A program made the position numbers and the translations under genes. A stretch of DNA of 64,000 nt from Fibrobacter succinogenes (GTDB taxonomy: Bacteria > Fibrobacterota > Fibrobacteria > Fibrobacterales > Fibrobacteraceae), in NCBI GenBank assembly GCA_902799745.1, contig CADCBQ010000016.1, positions 1-64,000 of the forward strand, given 5' to 3'. Positions 51,289 through 59,357 of the stretch are shown here, one piece after another. Positions within the stretch are counted from its first letter, which is position 1. Each line of letters begins with the position of its first letter. The notes below the pieces were generated by a model. The model was not told the origin of the DNA and searched no databases. It saw nothing but the letters and a program-made list of their open reading frames with translations.

Positions 51289-51914
51289 GGTATATTTTGG
51301 GGGTGACTGGTGCGAGTGGCGCCATTTATGCGACGCGCACCGCAATGCACTTGAAGCGCTTGGGACACCATGTAACGGCGCTTGTGACGCCGCCGGGCAG
51401 GGGAGTCGTGGCCTACGAAGGTCAAGATGCCTTGTTTGATTTCGTGGATGAACAGCCCGACGTGAAAAACTTCTTCGCCGAATGCGCAAGTGGCAGTGCC
51501 GACTACGCGGGAATGGCCGTGGTTCCGTGCTCCATGGGTACGATTGGCCGCATTACGGCGGGAACCTCTGACAACCTGTTGATCCGTGCAGCCGACGTAT
51601 GCCTCAAGGAACGCCGCCCCTTGATCGTGGTGCCGCGCGAAATGCCTTACAATTTGATCCACCTGGACAACATGACCCGCCTTACGCGAATGGGCGGAAT
51701 TGTGATTCCGGCTGCCCCGCATTTTTATGACCGCCCGAAGACCATCGAAGAACTGGTCGATACCGTGGTCGCGAAGATTCTGATGCACCTGGGCGCGCTT
51801 GCCGGCGGTGCAGAAATCGTGAAGCCGTGGAAGGGTATCGCCTTGCCCAAGGTGACCAAGCAGAAGACTCCTTCTGTAAAGCACCTGGCCAAGATGAGAA
51901 CCAAAAAGAAATAG
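51285..51914 (+). CDS. ubiX: Flavin prenyltransferase UbiX
   Basis: A 209-residue enzyme making prenylated FMN, the cofactor of UbiD-type decarboxylases. YILGVTGASGAIYATRTAM at the N-terminus, VVPCSMGTIGRITAGTSDN near residue 80 and PLIVVPREMPYN near 112 are family marks. In futalosine-pathway bacteria the prenyl-FMN serves a UbiD-like decarboxylase (MqnL), which is not in this window. The ATG at 51285 overlaps the menG stop by 4 bases; GAGGAG lies just upstream. The C-terminus is basic. Confidence 0.94.
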   Translation: MRYILGVTGASGAIYATRTAMHLKRLGHHVTALVTPPGRGVVAYEGQDALFDFVDEQPDVKNFFAECASGSADYAGMAVVPCSMGTIGRITAGTSDNLLIRAADVCLKERRPLIVVPREMPYNLIHLDNMTRLTRMGGIVIPAAPHFYDRPKTIEELVDTVVAKILMHLGALAGGAEIVKPWKGIALPKVTKQKTPSVKHLAKMRTKKK

Positions 51915-51916
51915 GT

Positions 51917-52810
51917 ATGCTGAAAAAGATTCTTGAATTCGGGCACATGGTGCGCTTTAGTCATTCGCTTTTCGCGATGCCTTTTGCGATTGGGTCCATG
52001 TGGGTTGCGGCGGGCGGTTTCCGCGGCATGGGTGCCGCGGAGGCGGTCAAGATCGTTGCTTTAATCGTGGGCTGTATGGTGACCGCCCGCAACAGCGCGA
52101 TGAGCTTCAACCGCATTGCCGACGCCGATATCGATGCCAAGAACCCGCGTACCGCAAAGCGCCACCTGCCCGCGGGGCGCCTAAGCAAGGCGTCGGTCAT
52201 TGCGTTCTTGATCGTGAACGGAATCTTGTTCGTTACTTTTGCCGCGCTGTTGCAACCGCTCGCCGGTTTGCTCGCCTTGCCGGTGTGGCTTCTGCTGCTT
52301 TCGTATTCGTACTGGAAACGTTTTAGCTGGCTTTGCCACTGGTTCCTGGGCTTTGCAATCGGCATGAGCCCCTTGGGCGCCTGGATTGCCATTCGCGGCG
52401 AGTTCGCCGTGTTCCCGATTTTCTTGCTCGTGATTCTGATGCTTTGGATGGGCGGTTTCGATATTATCTATGCGACGCAGGACGAAGAAATCGACCGTGC
52501 CATGGGACTGCATTCGGTACCTGCCCGTTTTGGCCGCAAGCGCGCCTTGCAGATAGCTTTCTGGAGCCATGTCGCGATGCTTGCCTTGTGCGTGGCGTTC
52601 GGCGTGTTCTGGGGTATGGGAATTCCCTGGTGGGTGGTGACGGGGCTCATGACCGCCGCGATTCTCTATATTCATTTGTTCCGCAAGTCCGACGACCTCG
52701 ATGCCATGAACCGCGACTTCTTTTTGGCGAATGTCGCCATTAGCGTTCTTGTGATGATTGGACTTATCGTGTGGATCTGCCTGGGAGGTAATGTTGATGC
52801 CCTTTACTAA
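51917..52810 (+). CDS. mqnP: UbiA-family prenyltransferase, probably MqnP
   Basis: A 297-residue integral membrane enzyme with about eight helices and both UbiA Asp-rich motifs: NRIADADID (about 66-74) and YATQDEEID (about 187-195). It attaches the isoprenoid chain to the naphthoate ring. In a genome with MqnB and MqnD the MqnP role is the most likely; a ubiquinone UbiA is improbable. It starts 2 bases after ubiX and overlaps the next small membrane gene by 14 bases. Confidence 0.87.
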   Translation: MLKKILEFGHMVRFSHSLFAMPFAIGSMWVAAGGFRGMGAAEAVKIVALIVGCMVTARNSAMSFNRIADADIDAKNPRTAKRHLPAGRLSKASVIAFLIVNGILFVTFAALLQPLAGLLALPVWLLLLSYSYWKRFSWLCHWFLGFAIGMSPLGAWIAIRGEFAVFPIFLLVILMLWMGGFDIIYATQDEEIDRAMGLHSVPARFGRKRALQIAFWSHVAMLALCVAFGVFWGMGIPWWVVTGLMTAAILYIHLFRKSDDLDAMNRDFFLANVAISVLVMIGLIVWICLGGNVDALY

Positions 52811-53030
52811 CGGCCCCTTCAAGAAGCCTTTCTCGATCGAAGACAAGATCAAGATGTTCGACCGCATGGGCGCTACTGCCGCCGTGATTGCACTGATCAT
52901 TATTATGCTCATTGAGTCGGGACATGTGGGTGAATACAAAAATCTCGCCGACATGGGTCTTACCGCGATGATCGTGGAGCTTGCGGTGTCCCTGGTGGGT
53001 AGCCTTTTCTACAAGACGAAGAGAAAATAG
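52797..53030 (+). CDS. Small membrane protein after mqnP
   Basis: A 77-residue protein with two predicted membrane helices (about 27-43 and 52-71) separated by a short loop ESGHVGEYKNLADMG, and a basic end. Not recognised. The ATG at 52797 has GGGAGG at good spacing and overlaps the mqnP 3' end by 14 bases, so it is the last gene of the menaquinone operon and may assist MqnP. Confidence 0.75.
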   Translation: MPFTNGPFKKPFSIEDKIKMFDRMGATAAVIALIIIMLIESGHVGEYKNLADMGLTAMIVELAVSLVGSLFYKTKRK

Positions 53031-53052
53031 CTCCACTTTTTCGTTAATTTGC

Positions 53053-53086
53053 TATATCAATTATTTGAATTGATATAATTGATATA
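53053..53086. repeat. TATATCAATT inverted repeat with tandem ATTGATATA
   Basis: TATATCAATT (53053-53062), loop ATTTG, AATTGATATA (53068-53077), then a second ATTGATATA (53078-53086). Could be an operator or a weak terminator of the menaquinone operon; no T-run follows. Confidence 0.5.
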
Positions 53087-53139
53087 ACTAAAAGTGCCTA
53101 AATGGTGCGGATTTTTCGAAAAATCGTACTTTTTGGCCC

Positions 53140-53168
53140 TTGCAAAGTTTGGATAATTCTTCTAAATT
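53140..53168 (+). promoter_or_regulatory. Promoter TTGCAA-17-TAAATT for rplM-rpsI
   Basis: TTGCAA at 53140-53145, 17-nt spacer, TAAATT at 53163-53168. The leader is about 48 nt with AAAAGGA before the ATG. Confidence 0.8.
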
Positions 53169-53223
53169 TAGCGCAGCATTTCACGGGGCGACTTTGCTCC
53201 GGAATAACTCAAAAAGGATTTAC

Positions 53224-53652
53224 ATGAAGACCATTACGGTAAACCCGAAGAACGTCGAACGCAAGTGGAAGCTTGTGGACGCCGCTGAAAAGCCTATGGG
53301 TCGCGTTGCCTCTGAAGTTGCAAAGCTCCTGATGGGCAAGCACAAGGCCATCTTCTCCCCGAACGTCGACACTGGCGATTTCGTGGTTGTGATCAACGCT
53401 GAAAAAGTTGCTGTTACCGGCAACAAGAACCTGCAGAAGCAGTACTTCCACCACACCGGTCACATTGCCGGTGAACGCTGGATTAACTTTGCCGACCTGT
53501 CTGCAAAGCACCCGACTGCACCGCTCGAAGCTGCCATCTGGGGCATGCTCCCGCACAGCGCTCTCGGTCACAAGATGATCAAGAAGCTCAAAATCTATGC
53601 CGGCGCCGAACATCCGCACGCCGCGCAGAAACCCGAAGTCGTAGAACTTTAA
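53224..53652 (+). CDS. rplM: 50S ribosomal protein L13
   Basis: 142 residues, the normal length. WKLVDAAEKPMGRVASEVAKLLMGKHK near the N-terminus (two adjoining stretches), and AIWGMLPHSALGHKMIKKL near 100 are family marks. The ATG at 53224 has AAGGA at 5 nt. rpsI follows 21 bases after the stop, in the same frame, the usual L13-S9 pairing. Confidence 0.97.
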   Translation: MKTITVNPKNVERKWKLVDAAEKPMGRVASEVAKLLMGKHKAIFSPNVDTGDFVVVINAEKVAVTGNKNLQKQYFHHTGHIAGERWINFADLSAKHPTAPLEAAIWGMLPHSALGHKMIKKLKIYAGAEHPHAAQKPEVVEL

Positions 53653-53673
53653 TTTAGAACGGAGGATACCTCT

Positions 53674-54078
53674 ATCGCTACCGCAAAAAATAAGAAGATC
53701 TACCGCGGCACTGGCCGTCGCAAGAACGCCATCGCTGCTGTGATCCTGAAGCCGGGTTCCGGCAAGCGCACTATCAATGGTCGTGATTTCAAGGATTACT
53801 TCCATTCTGAAGTGCAGAACATGATTGCAAACCTCCCGTTCGCCATCCTCGGCAACGCGGAAGAATGGGACGTCGAAGTTACCGCTCGTGGCGGTGGCAT
53901 CGCTGGCCAGATGGGCGCTGTCCGTCTCGGCATTGCTCGCGCCCTGGTTGCTAACAACGCTGAAGACAAGCCCGCCCTCAAGAAGGAAGGCTTGATGACT
54001 CGCGACTCTCGTGCCGTTGAACGTAAGAAGTTCGGCCGCAAGAAGGCTCGTAAGCACTTCCAGTTCAGCAAGCGCTAA
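53674..54078 (+). CDS. rpsI: 30S ribosomal protein S9 with an apparent AUC start codon
   Basis: 134 residues. Conserved S9 sequence IYRGTGRRKNAIAAV begins about 9 codons into the frame and the C-terminus RKKARKHFQFSKR is intact. No ATG, GTG or TTG lies between the rplM stop and this conserved region. The only candidate with correct spacing is ATC at 53674, 8 nt after a perfect GGAGG (53661-53665), giving an ATAKNKK start like other S9 proteins. The first in-frame GTG (53740) would delete the conserved GTGRRK segment and is rejected. Translation from AUC would be weak and could set stoichiometry or allow autoregulation. Confidence 0.9.
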   Translation: MATAKNKKIYRGTGRRKNAIAAVILKPGSGKRTINGRDFKDYFHSEVQNMIANLPFAILGNAEEWDVEVTARGGGIAGQMGAVRLGIARALVANNAEDKPALKKEGLMTRDSRAVERKKFGRKKARKHFQFSKR

Positions 54079-54098
54079 TCTGCGAAATTGCTATTACG

Positions 54099-54133
54099 AA
54101 AGACCTCCGCTTTTGCGGAGGCCTTTCTTTTTT
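54099..54133 (+). terminator. Intrinsic terminator after rpsI
   Basis: Stem CCTCCGC / GCGGAGG with a TTTT loop, extended by AAAG/CTTT, followed by a T-run. Confidence 0.88.
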
Positions 54134-54166
54134 GTAAATAACGTTTCTTTTCTGTGCATTTTAGTT

Positions 54167-54180
54167 TATATTTAATTTTG
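54167..54180 (+). promoter_or_regulatory. -10 TATATT, 8 nt before a lipoprotein ATG
   Basis: TATATT at 54167-54172; no Shine-Dalgarno sequence before the ATG at 54181; the -35 (TTTCTT) is poor. Confidence 0.45.
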
Positions 54181-55017
54181 ATGAAAAAGTTAGCCCTGTT
54201 ATTTATAGCCTCTTTTTTGCTTGCTGCCTGTGGCACAAATTCTAGTGACTCCCATATCATCACGTTTGTCGAAAAGTCGAACGAGGTGCTTTTGACGGAT
54301 CTTCCTGGCCTAAGTTTTTCGCTGGTGTGCCGGGTCAATTCGGAATCGAAGAATTGCGGAATCGTGTTCGGCGGTTTTGACATGGAAGAGTTTCGGAATG
54401 GGGGATGCGCGGCTTATGGTGGCTGCACCTATTACGAAACGTATTCGGGGTTCAAGGATGCCTCTATTCTTTCGTTGCAGGTCAAGGATGAAAATACGGG
54501 AAAGGCGAAATCGCTGATTTCGTATTTCCAGAAGGATGTCCCGTATTCGAAAGGCGATGCCAATATACCGACTGTAATGGCTTTGAACAATGCAAAGGAT
54601 TCGACTATTGATGCCGTTACGCTGTCGGGCTATTATGTCGGGGAAGCTTGGGTCAAACACGATACGACTATTGCGATAAAGGACACTCTTTTTGCAAACG
54701 CAGAAGGAAAACTTAGTTTCTCTGTGGTTGATGCGGCGAACAACCGAGCCGCGCTTTCGATCGATGTGAGCGGTTTTCTCAATATGAACAATGCCAAAAC
54801 AATCGTAAAGAAAGATGTGTTTGCAGAGTCGATTCGCGAGACTAGGGACTACTGGAGAGCAGGTGCACGTACGATTACGGTTGAACCTTTGGAAATCAAT
54901 TTTGAAGCTCGAAGCAAAGCTTTTCTAAAAGTCTATCCGCTTTCGAATGAATTGATTTTGTCCGGCGGAGTAAATGACAGTACCATTGATGTTTCGGTGG
55001 GGAATTATGAAAAATAG
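54181..55017 (+). CDS. Lipoprotein of unknown function
   Basis: A 278-residue lipoprotein (MKKLALLFIASFLLAAC, lipobox LAAC). The mature protein is beta-rich with paired Cys (CRVNSESKNC, GGCAAYGGCTYYETY). No family recognised. The ATG at 54181 lies 8 nt after a TATATT box without a Shine-Dalgarno sequence. Its 3' end overlaps the next gene by 11 bases, so the two are translated together. Confidence 0.8.
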   Translation: MKKLALLFIASFLLAACGTNSSDSHIITFVEKSNEVLLTDLPGLSFSLVCRVNSESKNCGIVFGGFDMEEFRNGGCAAYGGCTYYETYSGFKDASILSLQVKDENTGKAKSLISYFQKDVPYSKGDANIPTVMALNNAKDSTIDAVTLSGYYVGEAWVKHDTTIAIKDTLFANAEGKLSFSVVDAANNRAALSIDVSGFLNMNNAKTIVKKDVFAESIRETRDYWRAGARTITVEPLEINFEARSKAFLKVYPLSNELILSGGVNDSTIDVSVGNYEK

Positions 55018-55540
55018 AATTGCTGTCATATTGCTTTCCTTGATTTTGGTGGCTCCGTCTTTTGCGGGAAGTGATGCTGCGTTCAAGAAATTCAGCATGG
55101 GCATCATGTTGGGCCTTGGACCGTCTTATATGACCGGGGAAGACGCTGACCTTTACGACGACAACTGGTCGGCTGGGGGTGGTGTTGCTTTCCGAATGGC
55201 GTTCCCTGTGGCAAGCAGAATGTCGGTGCTTGTGGATCTAGGTGTCGATGGTGCTTTCGGTTTTTCTAGCGAATATGAATACCAGCACCGCACGGTTAAG
55301 GATTCTGTCATGACGAATGCTTGGGAAATTACCGTGTTGTGGGACTATTTTGCGACGGACAATTTTTTCGTGGCGGTGGGCCCGTGTTTTCGGTTCCCGT
55401 TTGTCGAAGAAAAAGTCGAATTAGACGACGATGAAATCTACTCAGATGATGAAATAGACTATGCGAACGATTTTTGGGATATCAGCGAATTGCGCTTCCG
55501 TATGTATATGACATATTGGTTCGGCCAGAAGCGCAACTAG
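55007..55540 (+). CDS. Small outer-membrane beta-barrel protein
   Basis: A 177-residue protein with a signal peptide (MKNRIAVILLSLILVAPSFA) and strand-rich sequence (FSMGIMLGLGPSYMTG, WEITVLWDYFATDNFFVAVG), ending RFRMYMTYWFGQKRN. An acidic loop VELDDDEIYSDDEID lies near the end and may bind cations. It overlaps the lipoprotein gene by 11 bases and converges on the flavodoxin-fold gene with a 4-base overlap. Confidence 0.75.
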   Translation: MKNRIAVILLSLILVAPSFAGSDAAFKKFSMGIMLGLGPSYMTGEDADLYDDNWSAGGGVAFRMAFPVASRMSVLVDLGVDGAFGFSSEYEYQHRTVKDSVMTNAWEITVLWDYFATDNFFVAVGPCFRFPFVEEKVELDDDEIYSDDEIDYANDFWDISELRFRMYMTYWFGQKRN

Positions 55541-56292
55541 AAATTATCGTCTCGGTCGAACATGTGCGTGACGAATTCGGTCACGAGCGTCACGTAGGCG
55601 TCTTCGCTAAAGATAGGCTTCTGCATTGAATCGATTGCTTCTTGTGAAAGCTTGCCGGTCTTGGCGAGTTCTTCGCCGCCCTTACGGTACTTTTCACGCA
55701 GCATGTTCAAACGGCGCGGGCCACCTCGGTGGTCGAGTGCGCGCATCTGCGGACAGGCGATGAGCGTATAGCCCTCGTGTCCGAGGATAATGTCGAACTG
55801 CTTGCGGATCGGTTCGTAGACTACGTCCAGGTCCATCCAGGCGCAGCTCGAAAGCAGGATGATCTTCTGGCCTTCTTTCTGGAACTGTAGCCCGTGCAAG
55901 TGCGAATTCAATGCGTTCGCGCCGTCTTTCAGCTTTTGGCCCATGTACGGGTGAACCATGCCCACGATGCGGTCCATGAGAACCTTCATCTGGCCCGGAA
56001 TGCTGAACAGGAACAGCGGAAAACTCCAGATGACAATATCCGAATTGATGAGCTTTTCGCGTACCATCGGGATGTCGTCGTCTTTCATAAAGCAGCTACC
56101 GTCGGGGCGTCCCCAGCAGCTGAGGCAACCGCGGCAGGGCTTGATATTCAGGCGGTCAATAAAAAGGTATTCAGACTCGTACTGGCCGCTTTCTTCCAGG
56201 CCTTCTACGAACGCCTTGGTCGGAATCAGGGTTCCGCTGCGCTCCTTTTTCGGGCTTGCGACCATAATCAATACTTTCTTCTTTTCAGACAT
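55537..56292 (-). CDS. Flavodoxin-fold NAD(P)H-dependent oxidoreductase
   Basis: A 251-residue protein with a flavodoxin-like fold: VLIMVASPKKERSGTL as the FMN phosphate loop, a CRGCLSCWG Cys cluster near residue 55, and IVIWSFPLFLFSIPGQMKVLMDR in two adjoining parts around 90. NADPH-dependent FMN reductases of this type act on quinones, iron or other acceptors; the Cys pair may bind an iron-sulfur cluster. The ATG at 56292 lies 7 nt after a TAAATT box on the minus strand; its promoter overlaps the divergent rpsB promoter. Confidence 0.85.
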   Translation of the reverse strand: MSEKKKVLIMVASPKKERSGTLIPTKAFVEGLEESGQYESEYLFIDRLNIKPCRGCLSCWGRPDGSCFMKDDDIPMVREKLINSDIVIWSFPLFLFSIPGQMKVLMDRIVGMVHPYMGQKLKDGANALNSHLHGLQFQKEGQKIILLSSCAWMDLDVVYEPIRKQFDIILGHEGYTLIACPQMRALDHRGGPRRLNMLREKYRKGGEELAKTGKLSQEAIDSMQKPIFSEDAYVTLVTEFVTHMFDRDDNF

Positions 56293-56320
56293 GGACACAA
56301 ATTTAGAAATTTTCTACATT
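56292..56320 (+). promoter_or_regulatory. Promoter TGGACA-17-TACATT for rpsB-tsf
   Basis: TGGACA at 56292-56297, 17-nt spacer, TACATT at 56315-56320. It is divergent from, and overlaps the start of, the flavodoxin-fold gene. Confidence 0.65.
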
Positions 56321-56326
56321 TACGCC

Positions 56327-56469
56327 CGCTCGGGCAATTACGCCTGGGTAAAACCAATCACCGGCTTGCGAGAGCCGCTTCGGTGGCGAGGTCCACACCC
56401 CTAGGTTCGGGCATCGCTTCGCGGCTTAATTGCAGTCCGGGTAGTAACAACCGAAAAGGAAAATACATT
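56327..56469 (+). promoter_or_regulatory. Structured 5' leader of rpsB
   Basis: About 140 nt with several short hairpins (GCCCGctCGGGC, CGGCttgcgagaGCCG, and others). S2 leaders are autoregulatory in other bacteria, but I cannot match this one to a known family. Confidence 0.4.
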
Positions 56470-57210
56470 ATGGCAAATCTGCCTTCTGTCGAAGATCTGC
56501 TTGCTGCAGGCTCCCACTTTGGTCACCAGACTCAGCGCTGGAACCCGAAAATGAAACCCTACATCTTGGCTGAAAAGAACGGCATCTACGTTCTCAACCT
56601 CTCCAAGACTCGTGAACTCCTTGAAGAAGCTGCCAAGGCCGCTGCCAAGATTTCTGAATCTGGCAAGACCGTGCTCTTCGTTGGCACCAAGCCGACCGCT
56701 CGTCAGTGCGTGCTCGACGCTGCTGCTTCTTGCAACCAGTTCTCCGTGACCAACCGCTGGCTCGGTGGTATGCTCACGAACTTCCAGACCGTTCGTAAGT
56801 CCATCAAGAAGATTGACAAGATCGACGCTATGGAAGCTGATGGTACTTTCCAGGCTCTCTCCAAGAAGGAAGTCCTCGACAAGAACCGTGAACGCGAAAA
56901 GCTCCTTTCCGTGTTCGGTGGCATCCGTGAAATGGTGAACCTCCCGGGCCTCCTCGTCGTGACCGACCTCGCTCACGAAAAGATCGCCGTGGCTGAAGCT
57001 CGCCGCCTCCACATTCCTATCATCGGCATTTGCGACACGAACGTCGACCCGACTCTCGTGGACTATCCGATTCCGGCTAACGACGACGCCGTGAAGTCTC
57101 TCACGCTCATCGTCGACTACATCGCAGCTAACGTCCAGAAGCGTTCTGCTGACAAGAAGGCCGACAAGGAAGAAGCTAAGAAGTTCGACAACGGCGAGGA
57201 AGAAAAGTAA
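56470..57210 (+). CDS. rpsB: 30S ribosomal protein S2
   Basis: 246 residues. LLAAGSHFGHQTQRWNPKMK near the N-terminus, WLGGMLTNFQTVRKSIKK near 95 and PIIGICDTNVDPTLVDYPIP near 180 are S2 signatures. The C-terminus is charged (KRSADKKADKEEAKKF). AAAAGGAAAA precedes the ATG. tsf follows after one base, as usual. Confidence 0.97.
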   Translation: MANLPSVEDLLAAGSHFGHQTQRWNPKMKPYILAEKNGIYVLNLSKTRELLEEAAKAAAKISESGKTVLFVGTKPTARQCVLDAAASCNQFSVTNRWLGGMLTNFQTVRKSIKKIDKIDAMEADGTFQALSKKEVLDKNREREKLLSVFGGIREMVNLPGLLVVTDLAHEKIAVAEARRLHIPIIGICDTNVDPTLVDYPIPANDDAVKSLTLIVDYIAANVQKRSADKKADKEEAKKFDNGEEEK

Positions 57211-57211
57211 T

Positions 57212-58075
57212 ATGCAGATTACCGCTTCCCTCGTTAACGAACTCCGTCAGAAGACTGGCGTGGGCATGATGCAGTGCAAGAAGGCCCTCACCGAAACTGA
57301 CGGCGACATGGACAAGGCCGTTGAACTCCTCCGCAAGCAGGGTGCTGCTGTTGCCGCCAAGCGCGCTGACAAGGCCGCTAAGGAAGGCCGCATCTACCTC
57401 ATCGAAACCGCCGACAAGGCTGCTGCTTTCGAACTCTCTTGCGAAACTGAACCGGTTTCCAACAACGACGACTTCGTCGCTCTCGCCAACATGGCTGTGA
57501 AGGCTGTCGAAACTCAGGCTATCGCCTCTGTCGAAGACCTCAAGAACGCCGTTGTCGATGGCAAGAAGATCAACGATGTGCTCCAGGACGTGCTCGTCAA
57601 GATCCAGGAAAACATCGACTTCCGCAAGTTCGCCGAAATGAAGAAGACTGCAAACTCCGTGTTTGGCGTTTACAGCCACATGAAGGGCAAGATCGGTGTG
57701 ATCACCGAACTCGCTTACGAAGGCTCTGCCGACGAAGCTGCCCTCAAGGCTGCCGCTAAGGACATCGCCATGCAGGCCGCTGCTTTCGCTCCGGTTGCAT
57801 TGAACGATGCTGCAGTTCCGGCTGAAACGATCGAAAAGGAAAAGGAAATTGCCAAGGCTCAGATCGAAGCTTCCGGCAAGGCTCCGAAGCCTGAATTCCT
57901 GCAGCGCCAGATTGACGGCCGCGTCGCCAAGGTGCTCAAGGAAATCGTTCTCGAAGACCAGGAATTCTTCATGTCCGAAAAGAACCCGAAGAAGCTCTCT
58001 GTCAAGGACTACCTCCAGGAAGTCGTTGCCAAGCAGCTCGGTCTTTCCAGCGCCAATTTTTTTATACTTTGTTAA
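57212..58075 (+). CDS. tsf: Elongation factor Ts with an unusual C-terminus
   Basis: 287 residues; nucleotide-exchange factor for EF-Tu. LVNELRQKTGVGMMQCKKAL at the N-terminus (TDVGNK-type region) and ELSCETEPVSNNDDFVALA are characteristic. The last residues, LGLSSANFFILC, differ from the usual FVRF-VGEG end: the C-terminal strand seems replaced by AT-rich sequence that also contains the next promoter (TTTTTTATACTTTG). The frame is otherwise normal and length is near standard. Confidence 0.93.
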   Translation: MQITASLVNELRQKTGVGMMQCKKALTETDGDMDKAVELLRKQGAAVAAKRADKAAKEGRIYLIETADKAAAFELSCETEPVSNNDDFVALANMAVKAVETQAIASVEDLKNAVVDGKKINDVLQDVLVKIQENIDFRKFAEMKKTANSVFGVYSHMKGKIGVITELAYEGSADEAALKAAAKDIAMQAAAFAPVALNDAAVPAETIEKEKEIAKAQIEASGKAPKPEFLQRQIDGRVAKVLKEIVLEDQEFFMSEKNPKKLSVKDYLQEVVAKQLGLSSANFFILC

Positions 58076-58088
58076 AGAGGAGAATATT

Positions 58089-59180
58089 ATGCTGAAAAAG
58101 TTTTTGTCTTTGGCTGTAACGGGTTCTGTCGCTTTCGCGCTTTTGGCCTGCGGCGATTCAGATTCATCTTCCCAAGCGTCAGTACAAGATACGCCGCAAG
58201 TCGGCGCCGAGAGCTCCTCGTCCGAGGGACCTGCATCGCCGGATCCTCTTGGGAGTTCCTCGTCTGAAACTGAACCGTCAGAAATTGCGGGTCTGGATAC
58301 GCTCCCGTTCGATACCACGGGAATCGAGCCTGATTTCTACACTTATACGTATGATGAATTGGATCCTTTTTCGCCCGAACAGCGTGCTGCAGAAGGCGCT
58401 GATGCCATTTTTGGACGTTATATTAATGCTTTGAAGAAAGTGCCTCCGTTTTGCGGTATTGACCATATCTATGCGAATGGAAAAGTCCTGCTCTCCTATA
58501 AAAATGGTTGGCCTGGTGATTATAAGTTCGCAATCCTAGTTCGTGAAGATTCGCTGATGCTCGCCGATGAACGCGATTGCAAGATGCCAGCTTGGGGTGC
58601 TTGCGGAAATGCAAATGACTATTTGAAAAAGATTACGGCGGGTAACGAAGTCTTTTTCTATACGGAAATAAAAGATCTATATGCTTATCAAGATTCAGTG
58701 AAAGAATACGAACTGATTCGCCTGACGGATTCCACAATCACGGTATGGGTTAAGCCTAATCCATGGTATATAGAACCTGCGCTTGATACGGTTGCCTTGC
58801 CGCCTCCAACGGGTTGGGAAATCGATGCCTTTGAAGGAGATTCGCTGGTGACGATTGTCAGTTATGACAGCAATCTTATAAAGGCGTATATCGACACCAT
58901 TTTCATTGAAAAGTACAACGTGAAGATTACCGATATCGGAAGCACGTGGATTTTTGAAAATGAAACCTGCCGCACGGCTGACTATGTTCCTGATACGACT
59001 CACACGGTGCAGGAACAGTGCAAGGAACGGCAAGATTACATCAACAATGGTGTCGATTGCATGCAGCGCAATATCGGTGCCCCCGAGGGGGTGTATCCGA
59101 ACTTGTGCCGCCCCACTAAAAAGAGCGGAGACGGTGTCTGGTGCATTCTTGATGGAGATTACGCTTCAGCCGCCGATTGA
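58089..59180 (+). CDS. Lipoprotein with Ser/Pro-rich linker, unknown
   Basis: A 363-residue lipoprotein (MLKKFLSLAVTGSVAF, lipobox LLAC). A Ser/Glu/Asp-rich linker (about 22-65) leads to an acidic beta-rich domain with many Cys (PFCGIDHIYAN, ERDCKMPAWGACGN). Not recognised. AGGAG lies 6 nt before the ATG; the start is 13 bases after tsf. Confidence 0.78.
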   Translation: MLKKFLSLAVTGSVAFALLACGDSDSSSQASVQDTPQVGAESSSSEGPASPDPLGSSSSETEPSEIAGLDTLPFDTTGIEPDFYTYTYDELDPFSPEQRAAEGADAIFGRYINALKKVPPFCGIDHIYANGKVLLSYKNGWPGDYKFAILVREDSLMLADERDCKMPAWGACGNANDYLKKITAGNEVFFYTEIKDLYAYQDSVKEYELIRLTDSTITVWVKPNPWYIEPALDTVALPPPTGWEIDAFEGDSLVTIVSYDSNLIKAYIDTIFIEKYNVKITDIGSTWIFENETCRTADYVPDTTHTVQEQCKERQDYINNGVDCMQRNIGAPEGVYPNLCRPTKKSGDGVWCILDGDYASAAD

Positions 59181-59213
59181 CACGACAAGTGGTCTTGGTC
59201 TGAACTAAATTGG

Positions 59214-59237
59214 CCGCCCCATTCGGGGCGGTTTTTT
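59214..59237 (+). terminator. Intrinsic terminator after the lipoprotein gene
   Basis: 7-bp stem CCGCCCC / GGGGCGG with an ATTC loop and six T. Confidence 0.92.
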
Positions 59238-59290
59238 GCGTGTAAAGGGCGTGTTAGGGCTGTTTTTAGGGTTGAAATGTGAAAAAACGT

Positions 59291-59319
59291 TTGCAAATCC
59301 AAACGAAATCATTTAATTT
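59291..59319 (+). promoter_or_regulatory. Promoter TTGCAA-17-TAATTT for the EAL gene
   Basis: TTGCAA at 59291-59296, 17-nt spacer, TAATTT at 59314-59319; leader about 32 nt. Confidence 0.6.
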
Positions 59320-59357
59320 AATAGGTAAGAGAGAAAATGTGAATCAAGGTGGGAGCA

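Noticed and set aside
53740..54078. S9 starting at the internal GTG
   Set aside because: It would delete the conserved GTGRRK region encoded just upstream in the same frame.
56327..56469. RNase P, tmRNA or riboswitch in the rpsB leader
   Set aside because: None of the conserved core sequences of those RNAs is visible; kept only as an unnamed leader.
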